64,000 nucleotides of DNA, from assembly GCF_003073045.1 (NCBI RefSeq), contig NC_037592.1, positions 2,577,371 to 2,641,370 of the forward strand. Direction: 5' to 3'. Source of the stretch: Pomacea canaliculata (lineage: Eukaryota > Mollusca > Gastropoda > Architaenioglossa > Ampullariidae). This document shows, piece by piece, positions 12,814 through 26,700 of the stretch. The notes under the pieces were generated by a model. The model was not told the origin of the DNA, did no database searches, and worked only from the letters and a program-made list of their open reading frames with translations. Both the position numbers and the translations under genes were made by a program. The first letter of the stretch is position 1. The number at the start of each line of letters is the position of its first letter.

Positions 12814-13829
12814 ATATGAAATTAACATTTATTGTCAGTATCTGGAAAGTGCAAATGCGTAACTCAGGGTGGCAGGCGTGATAACAAAAGAGCTGAGCAG
12901 ACAGTGGTGTAGGAACCAGGGAGGGGGCCGAAGCCGCCCCTCATAAGAATTATGTTAATGATGATGATGTCTATTTGTAATGCGCAGGTATCCATTCAGA
13001 AGAATGCTCATTGCGCAGCAAAAAGACAAAACAAAACAAAAACAAAAAATAAATTAAAAAAAAAGAAAAAGATAAAGTGAACAAATATATAAAACACCAG
13101 AAAAGTAAAAAAATAAAGACAGAAGTGTTTCTTGGTTGTTTAAGTCTGTCTTAAATAAACAGATGGGTCTTCAGTCTTTTTCGAAACGTGGTTGGTGAGG
13201 TGATGGTGGTGATTAATGTCCTTCCCTGTATGTTGGCATGGAATTCCCCCACCCTCCAAAGCTGAGGATCTTCCTACACCACCCGCATATTGAACAGAAG
13301 GGAGTAGGGAGTTAATGAACTGTCTTTAATAAACCGGGTAATAGGATCGATATTAATTTTTTAATTCGCTGCAGTTCAGATTAGGTAAGCTGATGGGGTC
13401 CACACAAAAAAAAAAAAACAAAACACACAAACAAAACAAAACACGCAATTGTTCCAAACAGATACATACTGTCACTAAACTTTATAAATTCTAATCTTTA
13501 GAAAAAGAAAAACATCTCTTCCCGGTCAATTTTTCTCTCTGTGTTCGGTCATGCACGCCGTCTAATTTTTTTTTTAAAACGTCAAACGCATTCAATCGCT
13601 CCAATAAAGTTGTTGTAATCATTATTTGTTTTTATTTAAATGTTGTGTATCAAAATAAATGCAGGCTTAAGGAAATACAATCCGAAAAAATTATGCATAA
13701 ATTGAATGACATGGACACTGTGCCAGTCCATGCACTCAGGACGTGTATAGTACAATTGTTCGTGCATGCGCGATCGCGGATCCATAAATTATGCTAAAGG
13801 GACGCAATCACTTCCGGTGCGTGGCGTTC
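12814..13829. other. Intergenic interval between gene 1 and the Gln-rich gene
   Basis: The first half is A-rich low-complexity sequence with AATAAA candidates at 13048-13053 and 13154-13159 that may end the upstream transcript. The segment 12,840-13,250 has the look of a dispersed repeat, but I cannot name it. The last 60 bases are CG-richer and form the probable promoter of the next gene. Confidence 0.5.
13810..13817 (-). promoter_or_regulatory. ETS/GABP-type site at the Gln-rich gene start
   Basis: ACTTCCGG, the reverse of CCGGAAGT, lies 13 bases before the proposed ATG at 13830. ETS sites in this position are common in TATA-less animal promoters. This is a single short motif. Confidence 0.4.
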
Positions 13830-16083
13830 ATGGTGACCGGGTAACCAGAGACAAATATCGCTCGTGGTCGTTTTGTTTTTACTTCGTATTCAGCTGTGTT
13901 CAAATTTTTTTTGTAGAAAACAACAGCAAGAGATTTTATGCTGTCTTCTTTGTTTTTAACAAAGTAAAATTAATTTCAATTTATATAAATGATATCACAT
14001 TGTTGATATATCGCAATGACATCGTATATATCGAAAAGTAACCACTGGTAAGAAACTGTATAAAATTTGTATATCTGCACGTTAGAATTTTAAAACGTAC
14101 TTTTAAAAATAATTAAGGTGACTTTAAAGAGAGAATTTTACTGCCGATTTTACAGAATTCTCGAATGCTCGTGTCAAATTCATTTATATATATAATGACA
14201 CAAGCAATAATTATAAGTTATACTTTCGCTTTGATCAGTTTCTTTTAGGAGTAGTGTGGCATTAAAAACTTCACGTTTTTCTGTGTAGAAAAAACCATTC
14301 ATCATTGCTTTAATTCATACTATGCTGCAGAAGATTGCCAGTTAAATCTGGTGGAGTACCCTACAACGCTGTACACGATTCTGAGAAATTCGCGCTAACA
14401 GAACAAACACCACAAACAAGCATGGATGAGAATGATGCTCAAGAAGAGGTATATGCCCTTTCAGTTATGGCTACCTTATTTACACCACTGTAAATTACAT
14501 CCAAAGTAAGCAGTTTAAGTGCATGTTAGCAGAAAAGTTGCACAAGTGATCAGAAGCCTCCAAATTATTTATTATAGTTCTATTTGATGTTATCCATCTC
14601 AGTTTTTTTTTCTTTTTTCTTTTTTTTTTTTTTTTTTTTGATTTTTCTGTGGGGTTAGGCTTTGTGGAGTATTTCTATAAAGATAAACGTTTCTTTCTAA
14701 ATGCAAAAAGAGGATAGTAATAGTTTTTGGTTGATGTTTGAGGCCTTTTTTTATGTATCTGTTTGACAGTTTCTACCAATGAGAGTGGAACCATTTGCAA
14801 AAATGATAAAACTAGAAACACAACCCACAGAAAAAGAGTCAACTCCCCCTGTTAAGTATCGCAGAAATCTCTTTGATGGTGGCAAAACTAAATATGATGA
14901 GGTAACTTTTTTTTGTTTTGTTTTACATTTAAGAATTTCTAAATATTCACTTTTTCTTTCAGTTTAGGGGTGGGGAGGTTAAACTCTTAATTTTAGTGCT
15001 AAATGATGATAGCTAAGAAAAACAAAGGATGTAATAAATAATTTAGTTTGTGTAGGAAACTGATAGAGTATAAAATCATTCTTAAAAAAAAAGTTACAGA
15101 ACTGTACTATGATCAGCAGTTGATTGATGAATGGATGGATGAGTGTGTTTTATGCCAAGCTCTGGGTGATAGTATAGTAGCAGAAGGATGGAAGTAGCTT
15201 GATAGTGTGTCCCAGTAAAGTTCTGATAAATGTACTCATCTGCTGCAGTCCAAACCAGCACATCATATGAGAGCGCAGCCTCCCTTTTCCTCAGAAGGAC
15301 TGAATGATCAACAGAGAAGACAACCTGTAAGTACTGAGACAGAAGATGAGGGGAGAGGAAGCAAAGAGATAAATTCATATTTGTGGAATTGCCCTTAGGT
15401 ATAAAATGATATTAACACAGACAAACCTGCAAATAGCCACCCTTCATGCCTTCAGATCACACATTTTTTCTGTAACCACCTGGTCATCCAAATTTTTCTT
15501 TCATGTAAAATGATCTCAAAATATCCCTCTTTTCACCTTTTTCCCTTTCTCTTAGTTGATCCTGCATAAATACTTGTATATCTTTTGCCTGTGAAAGAAT
15601 TATTTTATATTATATATAATTATATATATATCAAAATGATGACCATGGATACATTAGTGTTTCTTACCTACCTCATTTGGTTAGAAAACTGTGTTGTCTT
15701 CCCAGGAATCTGCAGATGACATCCTTTCTAGGCAGCAACTGCTACTTCGTCAGCAGCAGGAAGTCATGGCGCACATCCACCATCAGCAGCTAGAGCAGCA
15801 GGCCCAGCAGCTGGTCAACAGTGCCCTTGGCTTGAGCAACGTGACCCAACCGCCAGTCACTAACCCTTCCAGTTCAGCTCGTGAGAGACTCTCTGCCCTG
15901 CTAAATGATGCATGCATACTGGCACCTCAAGCAGGTGGCATGGCTCAAGTCCCAGTGACAGGGTGGATGCCTGCACAGAGGCCTTTGGTAAACCAAAGTT
16001 ATGTGACTCCAGCAAATGTGCTTGGACAAGAAGAGCTGATGCAAGCTGTTAGGAGAGAACTAAAGCGTATGCAGCAAGAATAA
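13830..16083 (+). CDS. Unrecognised Gln-rich 238-residue protein
   Basis: Five coding exons with matching phases: 13830-13840, 14331-14448, 14770-14901, 15249-15326, 15706-16083 (stop TAA 16081-16083). The first exon contributes only ATGGTGACCGG, and joining it to the next gives MVTGRLPVKSGGVPYNAV. The middle contains VKYRRNLFDGGKTKYDE, which looks conserved. The last exon (126 residues including the stop codon) is Gln-rich and helical (LLLRQQQEVMAHIHHQQLEQ) and ends in a charged helix ELKRMQQE. There is no signal peptide, membrane span or known catalytic motif. All frames are open and every splice is GT-AG, so the gene looks intact. I do not recognise the family. A nuclear or cytoplasmic coiled-coil adaptor is possible but unproven. 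Confidence 0.75.
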
Positions 16084-18199
16084 TAAGCAGCATGGAAAGA
16101 CTCAAGAACACTCATTTTGAAATGCATTCACAAACACCAAGAGTATCTAAGTTTAAGAGAGAAAAATTTGGATTTCTGTGTTCTTAGCTTGTCTATTAGC
16201 AGTTCATACAAGTTGTTGCTGGAAACCTGGATATGTACTTTTGGAGAGCTATGCTCAAGAGCTCATTCTGTTAAGTTGCATGCTTCAGAAAAGCTATGTA
16301 ACTGGCCTTAACCTTCAGGTCAAATTATCAAGATGCAGCAAACAAAGTGAAAAAAACAGCCTCCTTCAGATTTTTGCATTTCTTTTTGTTTTTGTTTTGG
16401 TTTTTTTTTTTTTGTTTTTTTGGGGGGTGGAGGTTCTTTTTGGATCATTTCATTTACTTCCACAGATCTTGTTCTTCATAACTGAAGTTGATGTTCCATT
16501 TGACTTGACACAGAGAGACAGGAAAAATTTTTCATCATTTTTTCCCAAAGAAATTCTAGCTGATGGTTGATGATACCAGTCTGATGTGAGAAAGCATTTG
16601 AAATCCACAATTGCTATGAAGACTAAAAGTCTTTTTTGAAATATTTCTCTGCAAGAATGGAGTCCAACTCAGGAGCAAGACTTTTTGGATGTTCTAAGAC
16701 AACACAACAGGTACCAAAGCCAATGCATTTGTTAAATGCTAAGAATGGCTAGCTGGCAACAAAGTGTGAAATTTGTGTTCATTTCCATTCACCATGAAAG
16801 TAAATATTGCACAAACTGTATATGACTCTAGCCATTGTATATAATGTAAAGTTTAATCAAGTGTGCATCATGAGTTGTGTTGTACTCTGACGATTGTTTG
16901 TGCCCTTTTATTATATAATTACAAATGGAGTTGTAGAGTGTTTATTGATTCTGGAGACCAGGCCCGTTCTTAGCCTCCACAGGGCCTGAGGCAAGGGATT
17001 AATTTGGAGCCTAGTTACCATATTAATTAAAGGCCTGGGTGACCCTGACAACTATCAAAAGTGCAGGGCCCTTAAGCTCGACCCTGCTGGAGACAAAGAT
17101 TACAAAATAAGTTGGTAGATTCAAAAGAAGTAAGCGAAGATGATGAAAGATCAAGGTTATGAGAAGAAGGAAAATTTGTTTCATTCCATTTATTATTTGT
17201 TTGAAAAGGCAAATTTTAAAAACCTTATTTTTTTTATGTTTTTTCAGTTTGAAATTAGTTGATGTATTACTACTCTGATATAGAATATGTTCAGATACTG
17301 AGAATAATAATATTACTGGAATAAAGAGGTAAGTTGTGTGCATATCGTAGTGTTCAAGACCAAGCTTCTCATAAATAAAAAGGCAAAGATAAATATAACA
17401 TTCTGAAAAATGTTAGAATTAATAGGCATAAAACTCTAAACATTATGTACAAAATGCACCAATTCCTAGTCTTAATTGGAGGATGAAGTGTTTCAAGATT
17501 TGAAAGAATTTCAAATTTTAGACCATAATCCACTATTGAAATTTAATTGTGTTTGCATAACCTGCACACCATTGTGTTTTGCACTAGTATTTATTTTGAT
17601 AAAACTAATCCATATAAAATTATTTCAAAATAAATCTTACAAAAAGTTAAAATGGTATATTTTCCAAACCATTTGCTTTCAGTCAAACAACAGCATATTT
17701 TCTAATTTACTAATGTTGAAACAAATGAAAATGTGTTTTCACTAAGTGGGTAATTTAAAAAGTTATTATAAATTTAATTTGCATTGAGATGTTTGTATAT
17801 GCGTGATAACCCATTTTTTTTTTTTTTTAGTTCCTCATATACAGACATCCTCATTGCATTTATGTAGTTCACATTGTTACAAATGTTTTATCTACACTAT
17901 TTATTATCAAGCACAGTTTGGCCATGAACCGGGGTGGTTCATAACAAAGGTTCTGAAAACAGATCACCGAAGTGTGCTTTCCATACTAAGAGGTTGGGAG
18001 GATGTATTTTCTGAAATGATACAATTGTCTTAAATGCCTCACATTTTGCTTAGTAAATAAATATGTATTTCTGAAGCTGCCTGTGATAAATAAAAGTGAT
18101 TGACCAGTTTTTCTGATATTGCCTTTGTATGTTATGGTTTTTCAAGACAGTGCATTTACTTGCATGGGCCTTTCATTTAATACTCCAGTCATTTATATA

Positions 18200-19560
18200 A
18201 AGTAGTATGGAAGATGGCATGCATTCATTCGCACACAGTACAAGTACAGGCTTAATGGCGGGAGGTAATTACTGACCCAGGTGACAACCCCGTGACCGAA
18301 GGAGAGTGGGAGGGGGTCGACTAGCAACAGGATGTAGGCGTGGGGATGTGTTTGGAGGGAGGTCGGGTGAAGAGATGAGTGGTCAGAAAGTGAGGAGACA
18401 GCGCAGAGGTGGGAGCACATTTCATCAAGAGCACGTGTGCGTGATGTAGAATTTTTGCCTCTGCCAGCACTATCGACTGGTGTGGGAGTAAAAGAACTTA
18501 AACCCATGAAAGTGTTGCTTGGTTCTTGTGGTGAGATTGGGAGAGCAGCTGCATCTACCCTGCTATATTTATATGCTGATGGTGACTATATGAGATGATG
18601 CTTAACTCTGTGTGCCAGCTCATCTAGCAAAACCAGACTGTGAACAGACGCTTTCCTCCCAAATTTGTTCATCAATTTTACAGTCCGGAATGGACTTAAA
18701 AACCTTACCCTTAAAAACAAGGTTTGGCATTTTTGTCAAGACTAAAGCAGCTGAAAATCTCCTTTAAGATAAAGGCGTCCACCTGTCATATGCCAGTGTG
18801 CGAGTGATCAGTTGTTATATGAAAATAATAATGAATATACGTACGTTCCTCCCCACTGATGGCGGACCTGATGACATTTAAAAAATGAACACTTCTGTCC
18901 ATTTATTCTGTTACCCATACATTCAAACCTTCACAGAAACTCTCACAGATGCACAAATAAATTTATTACACCAAAATGTCTCCGTCCAATTAGCTGCCCA
19001 CACATTAATTCATACATGCACAGCAGTTGACAAACAAAAGTTTGGGAGATGTTGTTTCATTGGTAGATATGGGTTTTTGAAGTCTGCAGTCTCAGTAAGA
19101 GGTGACAGAATGGAAGCTTGGTTGAGAATTATACATGCGTAACGATGAGTGAGTCTAAAAACTGGCGCCGATGATAGGCATCTGCGATCAAGTTCAATCA
19201 ATACACAGTGATGATCAGATGTAAGATCTTGAGAAACATCAACTGCCTGCACTAATTGGTCATCAGGTCGATGCATGATGAGACTTGTTGTCAAAATGGA
19301 CATTAACATCTCCAAGAAACACTGCAGATCCAGTGAGTGCATTGCTATAGTCCAGGATATAATGAAATTCTGAGAAAAAGGTAGAGGCTGTGAGTTTGTT
19401 CTTAGCGCTCAGAGGGGGGTCCATAAATGCAGAACAGGCGTATCAAGCTATAGGGAGCCAAAAAAGAGACTTGTACACATTCAAAAGATGTACGGGAGGA
19501 ACGATAAAGCAGTACTAAAAAACAGGTACTTGGCAAATGATAATTTGTAAATAGCAATGC
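18200..19560 (-). mobile_element. LINE fragment with endonuclease remnant
   Basis: On the minus strand, about 19,390-19,270 reads FLGDVNVHFDN and then, after a frame break, about 19,240-19,195 reads DLTSDHHCVLIEL. These are the GDFN- and SDHH-type signatures of apurinic-type LINE endonucleases (CR1/L2-like clades). The low end near 18,205-18,230 carries a tail (TGTGCGAATGAATGC when reversed) shared with the LINE end at 20,165-20,190. The body has several stops and frame breaks, so it is a dead, internally reduced copy. Confidence 0.5.
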
Positions 19561-20130
19561 TGCCTCCACATGTAGGATGGGGGACTGATTTTACTATCTA
19601 GGAACATAGCCTGCATCCATTCGGTGAGATAGGAGTTGAACCAAGTCCAGAAATCCCAGAAATGCAAGAAACCAGCAAAGATTACATTTATCTTCTTGCA
19701 CAAGAAAAGACCTAGCTAGAACCAGACTATTCATATATTAAACTTGGCCAAAAATCCAAGCAAAAACAATAGGAACTTTCTCCTTTCTTTATAAATTTCT
19801 TGGTGTCAGCATCACATTGTAAACGGCCTCTGTCAGCTTTCCTTCATTTTTAAGTGATTTAATTATCAGTTGGCAATGAAACTACAGTCAGTGACTTCTT
19901 TGTGCAATATTATTAATATTATTAACAAGTGTTAATAAGCAACTTAATTTTTAATATTTGAAAATATATACTTTTTTTGCTGGTACATGTATTTCTCTCA
20001 TCTACTACTTGTTGATCTCTATAGCTTTGGAATATTCTTATGACTCAGTCAATGATATTGCTCAGCTCCATGGGGGATTTATTATGAGATAACAGCACTG
20101 ATCCCAGAGGGCAATGAGGGGCAGCTCGAT

Positions 20131-20570
20131 ATGGCAGCACAAAACACATACATTCATGGTTCAGGCAGCTGCATTCATTCGCACGCAGTAACATTCAGAA
20201 GGACAGCCTCAATCTGTTGGTCCTCAGGTACACAGAATCTGCGGCCCGATGGGAGTTGGACAGGACTGTCATCACGAAAAATTCCAGACACTTTCAGAAG
20301 TGTCTGCCTGTTATACAGAGTCTGAAGATCACTCTGGTCTGTCCCAGTGTCTTTGGAGCAGGTGGATACACGATGTAAGCTGGTCTTGTTCTTCACCGAT
20401 AAACTGTTGTAAAAACAGATGAACGAGGACAGCACGCTCTCTATATCGATGGGATATAGACTTCATGCAGTGTCCGAAGAAGGAAGAGGCGCTGCTTGAG
20501 TGTTGGGATCCCAGAGAAGTTTCCTATCGGAGATGGTACTCAAGTCTTTGTGGTTCGTGACCTGGATTGT
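20131..20570 (-). mobile_element. LINE reverse-transcriptase C-terminal fragment
   Basis: On the minus strand it reads SVLSSFICFYNSLSVKNKTS, then LLPSGRRF-like (VQLPSGRRFCVPE), and finally TACECMQLPE. This is the typical C-terminal tail of CR1/L2-type reverse transcriptases found in fish and molluscs. The 5' part is missing. It ends about 220 bases before the MASTL start codon. Confidence 0.6.
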
Positions 20571-20788
20571 CTCACTTTTCACTCTGCGGGCCACAAGTAC
20601 AATTGTTTTTCTTCAGTTTAGAAACTTTAACAATCATGAAGCGCCTGAAAGGGTCGGGAATTGGAGTAGCGTCCCTTGATGTTCCTTCTTCAACGTGAAG
20701 TTGTGAGTGGTCATTCACGGCGGTTGTTCCAAAACTTCAAAGCTGCGTACAGCTGTACCTGGCTGAGTATGACTGTCTCAACAGAAAG

Positions 20789-23700
20789 ATGGCTTCTTTA
20801 CATCCAGGAAAAGAAAACAAAGAACCTAAAGGTTTTCACGACAAGTCAAAGAACTCTTCGTCTGCATCAGCAAGCATAGAGGGAGGTTCAGAGAGTAAAG
20901 TGGATATGTTTGACTCTTCACAATCTAAACGCAGGGTGAGCTAGCGCGATATTCCTTTTGATATTAAGTATTTATTTTTATATATTGTCAGTTGTTATTA
21001 ACAGTGCTAACGTCGAAGATTTCCAAAAAGAGAGAATGCTGCAATTATTGAAATAGACGGCAGTTTCACAGATCCTGCTTTTTTTTCAAGAGTACGCTTG
21101 CACGATGTTTTATTTTGCAACTCACACTAACAGAGCGGAACTGGTAGTTTTTGACTCATTGAGATGCTGCCAGTTTTTTACCAATGCCCCCAAACTATAA
21201 TCATTAAACAGTATCCTGTGTACGACATGAATTGTTTATTGTAAACTGTATTTTACAGTGTTAAAATAAATTCAAACCTACTCTTTCAGTTATGTGACCA
21301 CTACATATACCACCATCGTGATATATTGGCACCATGGACATAAAAATGTCTTGTTAATTTTGCCATTAATGGCTTGTAGTGAGGATCACACAAGGAGAAT
21401 ATTGAGTGGTAAACTGAAAGTTTATCCCCCTGAAAATCTTTTTCACAAATCATCCTACATTTCATTAATCAGTCATACTGTTATTTTTCATTTATTTTTC
21501 TTTATTACATTATCCAGTCACTTTGCTTTTCTTTTTCACTTTTTCAGATTCCAACAGCAAATGATTTTCAGCTTTTAAAACCAATCAGCAGAGGAGCATT
21601 TGGGTATGCATTGTTTATCTACAAGAGCTATGACATTTTTGCCTTACTATTGACATGCACAATAATGCAATATTTAATTAATTTTGATATTATTAAACTG
21701 GTGCAATTTGCTTCTACTTTTTATAGTTGAATGTTTGACTTTATTGGAATTTTTTTTAGTCATGTTATCATTCAGGTTACTTAATTATTTTGTCGAAAAC
21801 AAACCCCACAACAACATTGCTGTTCTTACAGTGTTCAAAGTAGCCATTATATATGTTCAAAAGGCATTCTGGTAATTGAAAGTCATTATCTAAGTGTAAT
21901 TAAAGTCATCATGTTAGGCCTTTACTTCTAATTCACAGCAGGACAAATGCTAGTTAATTTCAGCACAATAAGATCAACAATTTTTATAAAATTTTAATAC
22001 ATTTAATAACTGTAGACTGATAATTTGTTTATAGTATTTTTAGTGACCACACTTTATAAGCTTATGCTTTTGGTGGCACCCCTATAGTGTTTTATATTAA
22101 TAAAGCTTTGTAACTTAAAATTGTTTATAGGAAAGTTTTTCTTGGCTGCAAAAAGTCGGACCCAGACAAACTGTATGCAATCAAAGTGATGAAGAAGGCA
22201 GACCTGATAAATAAGAACCTTATTGCACAAGGTAATTATATACAAGTTTATGAGCCCATGTGGGTCAGTGATGCATGTGCTCATGCACACATATGCAGAT
22301 GCTTTTTTTGTTCAGGATACAGCTTTTGCTGTTTTAGTCATCCCTTGTTTCTGGTCCTACAGAAAAGTGATGTTTTGACAAAGGTTTCTTAGATACGCAG
22401 GGTTGATAACTGATGCTGATTGTCACATCCTTGATTTGGTAAGTAGAGGAAACTTAACTAAGGAAATATGGCGTTTCAGCAAAGCATCATCATGTTGTCA
22501 AACTTTTTATGAGATAAGTATTTATTCAAAGAGAACATGGACATTATTTATATCTTATTACAGTTTTGACTCAAAACAGTGAACCCAATTGCCTATGAGA
22601 GTTAAAGAGTCATTAAGATCAAAGGACTGCTAATGTGTAAAAATCAAGGTCACTTGCCTTTTTTTTTTTAATTTAGTACCTGTTAACTCTTTGTGTTAAA
22701 TTTGATCAAAGAGTGTGACCAGGTCTGCGCAGAGCAGTTCTACACGATACCACCCCTTCTTTAATAAAGTTATTCTGTTATTCTCAGGCTCTTTGATCAT
22801 GTCATATTTTCTGTTTTTATTTTCTTCTACATTCTGTCATTCTTGTAACCTGAGTTATTCTTGAAAAGTCTTTTTAAAAGTGATGTTTTGGTAATTCCTA
22901 GTGACAACAGAAAGAGATGCTTTGGCAATGATTCACAGCCCTTTTGTGGTGGAGCTATACTATTCCATACAGTCAGAACAGAATATTTACCTGGTATGTA
23001 AATTATGACATTGATGTTTGCAGGTTACAGCATTAGTGCATGTGGGTTTTAGTACCAATGCACTGAAATGAATAGTTCGTTTAAGTTGGTGTAGTTTTAT
23101 ACTATCATAAATACATACAACCAATATTTTCTTTTTCATTAAATTTGTTAACTTATCAAAGTAAAGGTGAAAAAAATTTTATGCTAACAGAAAGTAAACA
23201 TATATAGTCAATGAAAGCTGTTGATATTTGTAATGCTTTTTTAAAACTATGAAAGTATTTTGTAAGATTTTTGAAACATCAACAACAACAAATATGGGTG
23301 ACTTGCTGCTGTAGGTAATGGAGTACTTGGTAGGAGGAGATGTGAAGAGTCTGCTAGCTGTCTATGGATACCTGGGAGAACAAGTGTCATGCATGTATGC
23401 AGCAGAAGTGGTCCTTGCACTGGAGCACCTGCACAGACTTGGTATTATTCATAGGTAAATATTACTGGAAGAAGCTGTGATTTGCATTTTGAGTGAGGTG
23501 GCTTTCTTTTGTCATCTTAACAAAGGTCATCTTACTTATGTTTCACATTAACATCCTGTTAGATCCTGCACAATTCAGTATACATGCTTTTCTTCTGTTG
23601 ATAAATCCAAAAAAGAAAAACAGGAAAAACATGGATATTGATAATTTCTTAGATGCCGTAATAAGAGGAATGTGGTTCTTTGTGGTTCCATGTTGGCATT

Positions 23701-26700
23701 AGTTACCATCAAATCATAAATTGACTTGTTCCCAGTTAAATCAAATGAAAGAACCTTTACCACTGTGGGTAGAATTGTGGGCACAGTTGTCTAGTAGTTT
23801 TCTTATTCATGTTCAGTCTTTTGGGTACGGACCCTAAACATTTGTGGCTCTAGTCAAGTAATTAGCAACCTTGTCAAGTATGATCAGATAAGCTTTTGAT
23901 TTCCTTCTCCAGAGATTTGAAACCAGATAATATGCTAATTTCTGGCAATGGTCACCGAAACTAACAGACTTTGGACTGTCCAAGGTTGCAATTGATGTCA
24001 GTAAGTAATTATTATTGTTGTCCTGTTTAGATTTGTAGACCATTGTATTTCTTCTTTGTTGACTTGGTTTGATAACATGGGATATACAGCTTGATATTCA
24101 CAGCTGATGAAGATTAGGAGTACAACAGGATGCCAGTTTTAGTATGTACCCACAGTGTGCCTCTGTCAGTAAATTTTTTTGGAGGCACTTTTCAGTTTGT
24201 GTTCTTGTTGCTTCACAGAATGATCAATGTGAATCTTTTGCAGAAAGTAGACTCATTTTTATAGACTATTGAATATGTCCTTCCCTTTTTTTTTAAACTT
24301 CAACAGCCTTTTGACTGTGCAATTTTCAGTTTGCCTTCTGAATCTGCAGTCTCATTATTTCTTTTCATTCAGACAACCCTGCTGTTCCCACACCCAGATC
24401 CAGACTTGACCAGTTCCGTACTCCAGGCCAGATAATTTCACTGAAGTCATCTCTTGGCCTAGTAGGTTAAACTCTCTTAAGGGAGGGGCCGTTTTTCTTA
24501 ATTTACTAGAATCACAGTTATAAGAAGTGCTGTATTTACTTGAATTTACTTGCAATTACTTGTGGGAAGCAAGTTATTGGTATTTAAAATTCTTTTTATG
24601 TCTTAAAAAAGCCAGCAAAATGGAAGTTTTTAAAACAGATTATGAAAGGTTCTGTTTTTGGGGTTTTTTCTTTGCAGTCTGCTTCCCGTTGTGAACAACA
24701 TACTTCAGAGAAAAGACCAGGAAAGAGCCGCAAATCCATCCTTAGCTGCACTAGTTCAGAAAACAAGACAAACGGTGGACCTCTAAGTCCACTGGTGAAT
24801 GGAATCTTACTAACTCCAGAGACTCATGGGACCAAAGCACTGTCACTGCGGCACCGCCTTGCCACCAACTCTATTTTTTCTCCCAGACCAGGCCGGGGGT
24901 AGGAATAATTTTAGGGTTCTTTAAAAAGAAATTTTCATTGAGAATGCTGTAGTCATTTTGTCTGACATCACTCTTGTGTTATTTTCGTTTGTAAGTTTTT
25001 TTTTGTGTTTGCAGTTTCTCAAACTTTTCCCATTCTGCTACTCCTCCACCTGTGAAAAGTTTGACCCCAACGCTTAAAGAATCCTCAAAGTGGGGTGGCA
25101 TGTCATCAGTCAACGTCTGTAGTGAGATGTCTGATCCCAGGTTGCGCCGTCGATCCAGCGCTATGTATGCTGCAGATCTAAGCAAGATTCAAGCAAGATT
25201 TTCCATAAATTCTTCTGTGTCATCTGTGGATGATGTGTTTTCCAGCACTCACCATGAGTTACATAACCTCCCTGGCAGTGCAGGGACCTCTGGAGAGGAG
25301 GACTGTCAGGAACTAAACTGCCTTAGTCATGACAAGGCCTCTTGTAGACAAGAGAGTGTGGATGACAACACACCCCTTCTTCACCGTACATCTGAGTCTG
25401 TTTGGAACTCCTATGCAGCCCGCAACCTTCGCAGCTTCCAAGATGATTGCAATCTTGAAAACAGTCTTCATGGGGAAAGAAGCTTGGACGAACACTCTCC
25501 TGTCTTCTTGCAGCAAAGAGCAAATTCTCGATTAGCATCAGTAGCAGAACTGCCTGGGGAGGGACCATCCAGTCACTTCGTCAACATGACTGATGGGTCA
25601 GATGACAGTTCTTGTCACCCTGGCAGGTATCCTAGCAGGGGACAACCATGTCGGAAGCGTTCCTATGAGGACATATTGCTTGGAGATTTTGGGAGGCATG
25701 CAAGTACTGGACTTACCCAAGAGGTAAAGATACTGCAGGTGGGGGAGATGTTGCAGCAGCAAATGAAAGGACAGCCAACATCTGCAAGGGATGACATAAT
25801 CAATAGTGATGGAAGAAGGGATAATCAACTGGAGGTCTTCTCCGACAACAATCAAGATATCATGGCCACTAGCAACCTTTCCTCTTTCAAAATCCGGGTC
25901 AGGTCCACCAAACTGGATGAGCCAGTCGCAGAGCCCTCAGATGCTGTGGAGCTCTCCCCAGTGCATGGCACCTTATCAGAAAACCTAAGGGGAACTCTAG
26001 TCCAGAAGTTGTCCTATTCTGAACTGTATGGCAGTCTCCTCATGAGCTCACCAGAGACAGAGCCGGAAGAATTGGGTGACCATAGTGTTGCCGTCAGACT
26101 GTATGTGGGTGCTGGTGCAGAGACAATCCATGCTGATGCAGGCAGCATGTACTCTGAATCTGAGGTACTGCCTGTCAGTGATGTTGACCAAGAGCTGCCT
26201 CAGGCATGCTCGCAGATGTTGGATGAAGAATTGATGATATCCATTGTTCAAAATAATAGCTCACCTGTGTGCCAGAGAGGAGCAATGGCACCACCAGAAA
26301 CACCAAGTCTGAGGTTCAGTCAGAAAGCCATAAAGACTGTTGAGTTCGTGAGTAGTTTTTATAATTTTCACAAAGAGTGCTTGTATATAATCCATGACTA
26401 ATCCATTTTTTCTGCACTATATATATAATTATACATTTTTTCAACCTTCATTATTAAGATATGCTGCTACAGTTATTTCTTATGACAAAATTCAGGTTAA
26501 GACTTTTTCACACCATACTTCCTTTTTTTTAACCTATGTGTGAATGGTCAAACACATCTGCTGTGCAGTCCTTGGTTTGTCCATAGGCTAGCCATGGACA
26601 GCACTTTGAAGTAACGCCTAAAACATCCCGTCGATCTTCTGCTGGCCTGCGGTTACGAACTCCAAAGGAAGGAGTGCGAAGAGGGCCTGACCCAGGCCCT

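Larger units (their letters stand above)
16084..20788. other. Intergenic interval upstream of MASTL
   Basis: Probably begins with the 3' UTR of the Gln-rich gene; no poly(A) signal is obvious in the first kilobase. A T/G-rich run lies at about 16,390-16,430. LINE fragments on the minus strand occupy about 18,200-19,560 and 20,131-20,570. The segment 16,960-17,090 resembles a dispersed repeat without recognisable ends. I see no host exon. Confidence 0.5.

Noticed and set aside
16931-17095. Possible hAT-like repeat beginning CAGGCCCGTTCTTAG
   Set aside because: No matching inverted end or target duplication was found nearby, so its limits and class cannot be supported.
20736-20741. TTCAAA as a cell-cycle CHR element before MASTL
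   Set aside because: A single 6-mer without a companion CDE and without a mapped transcription start is too weak.
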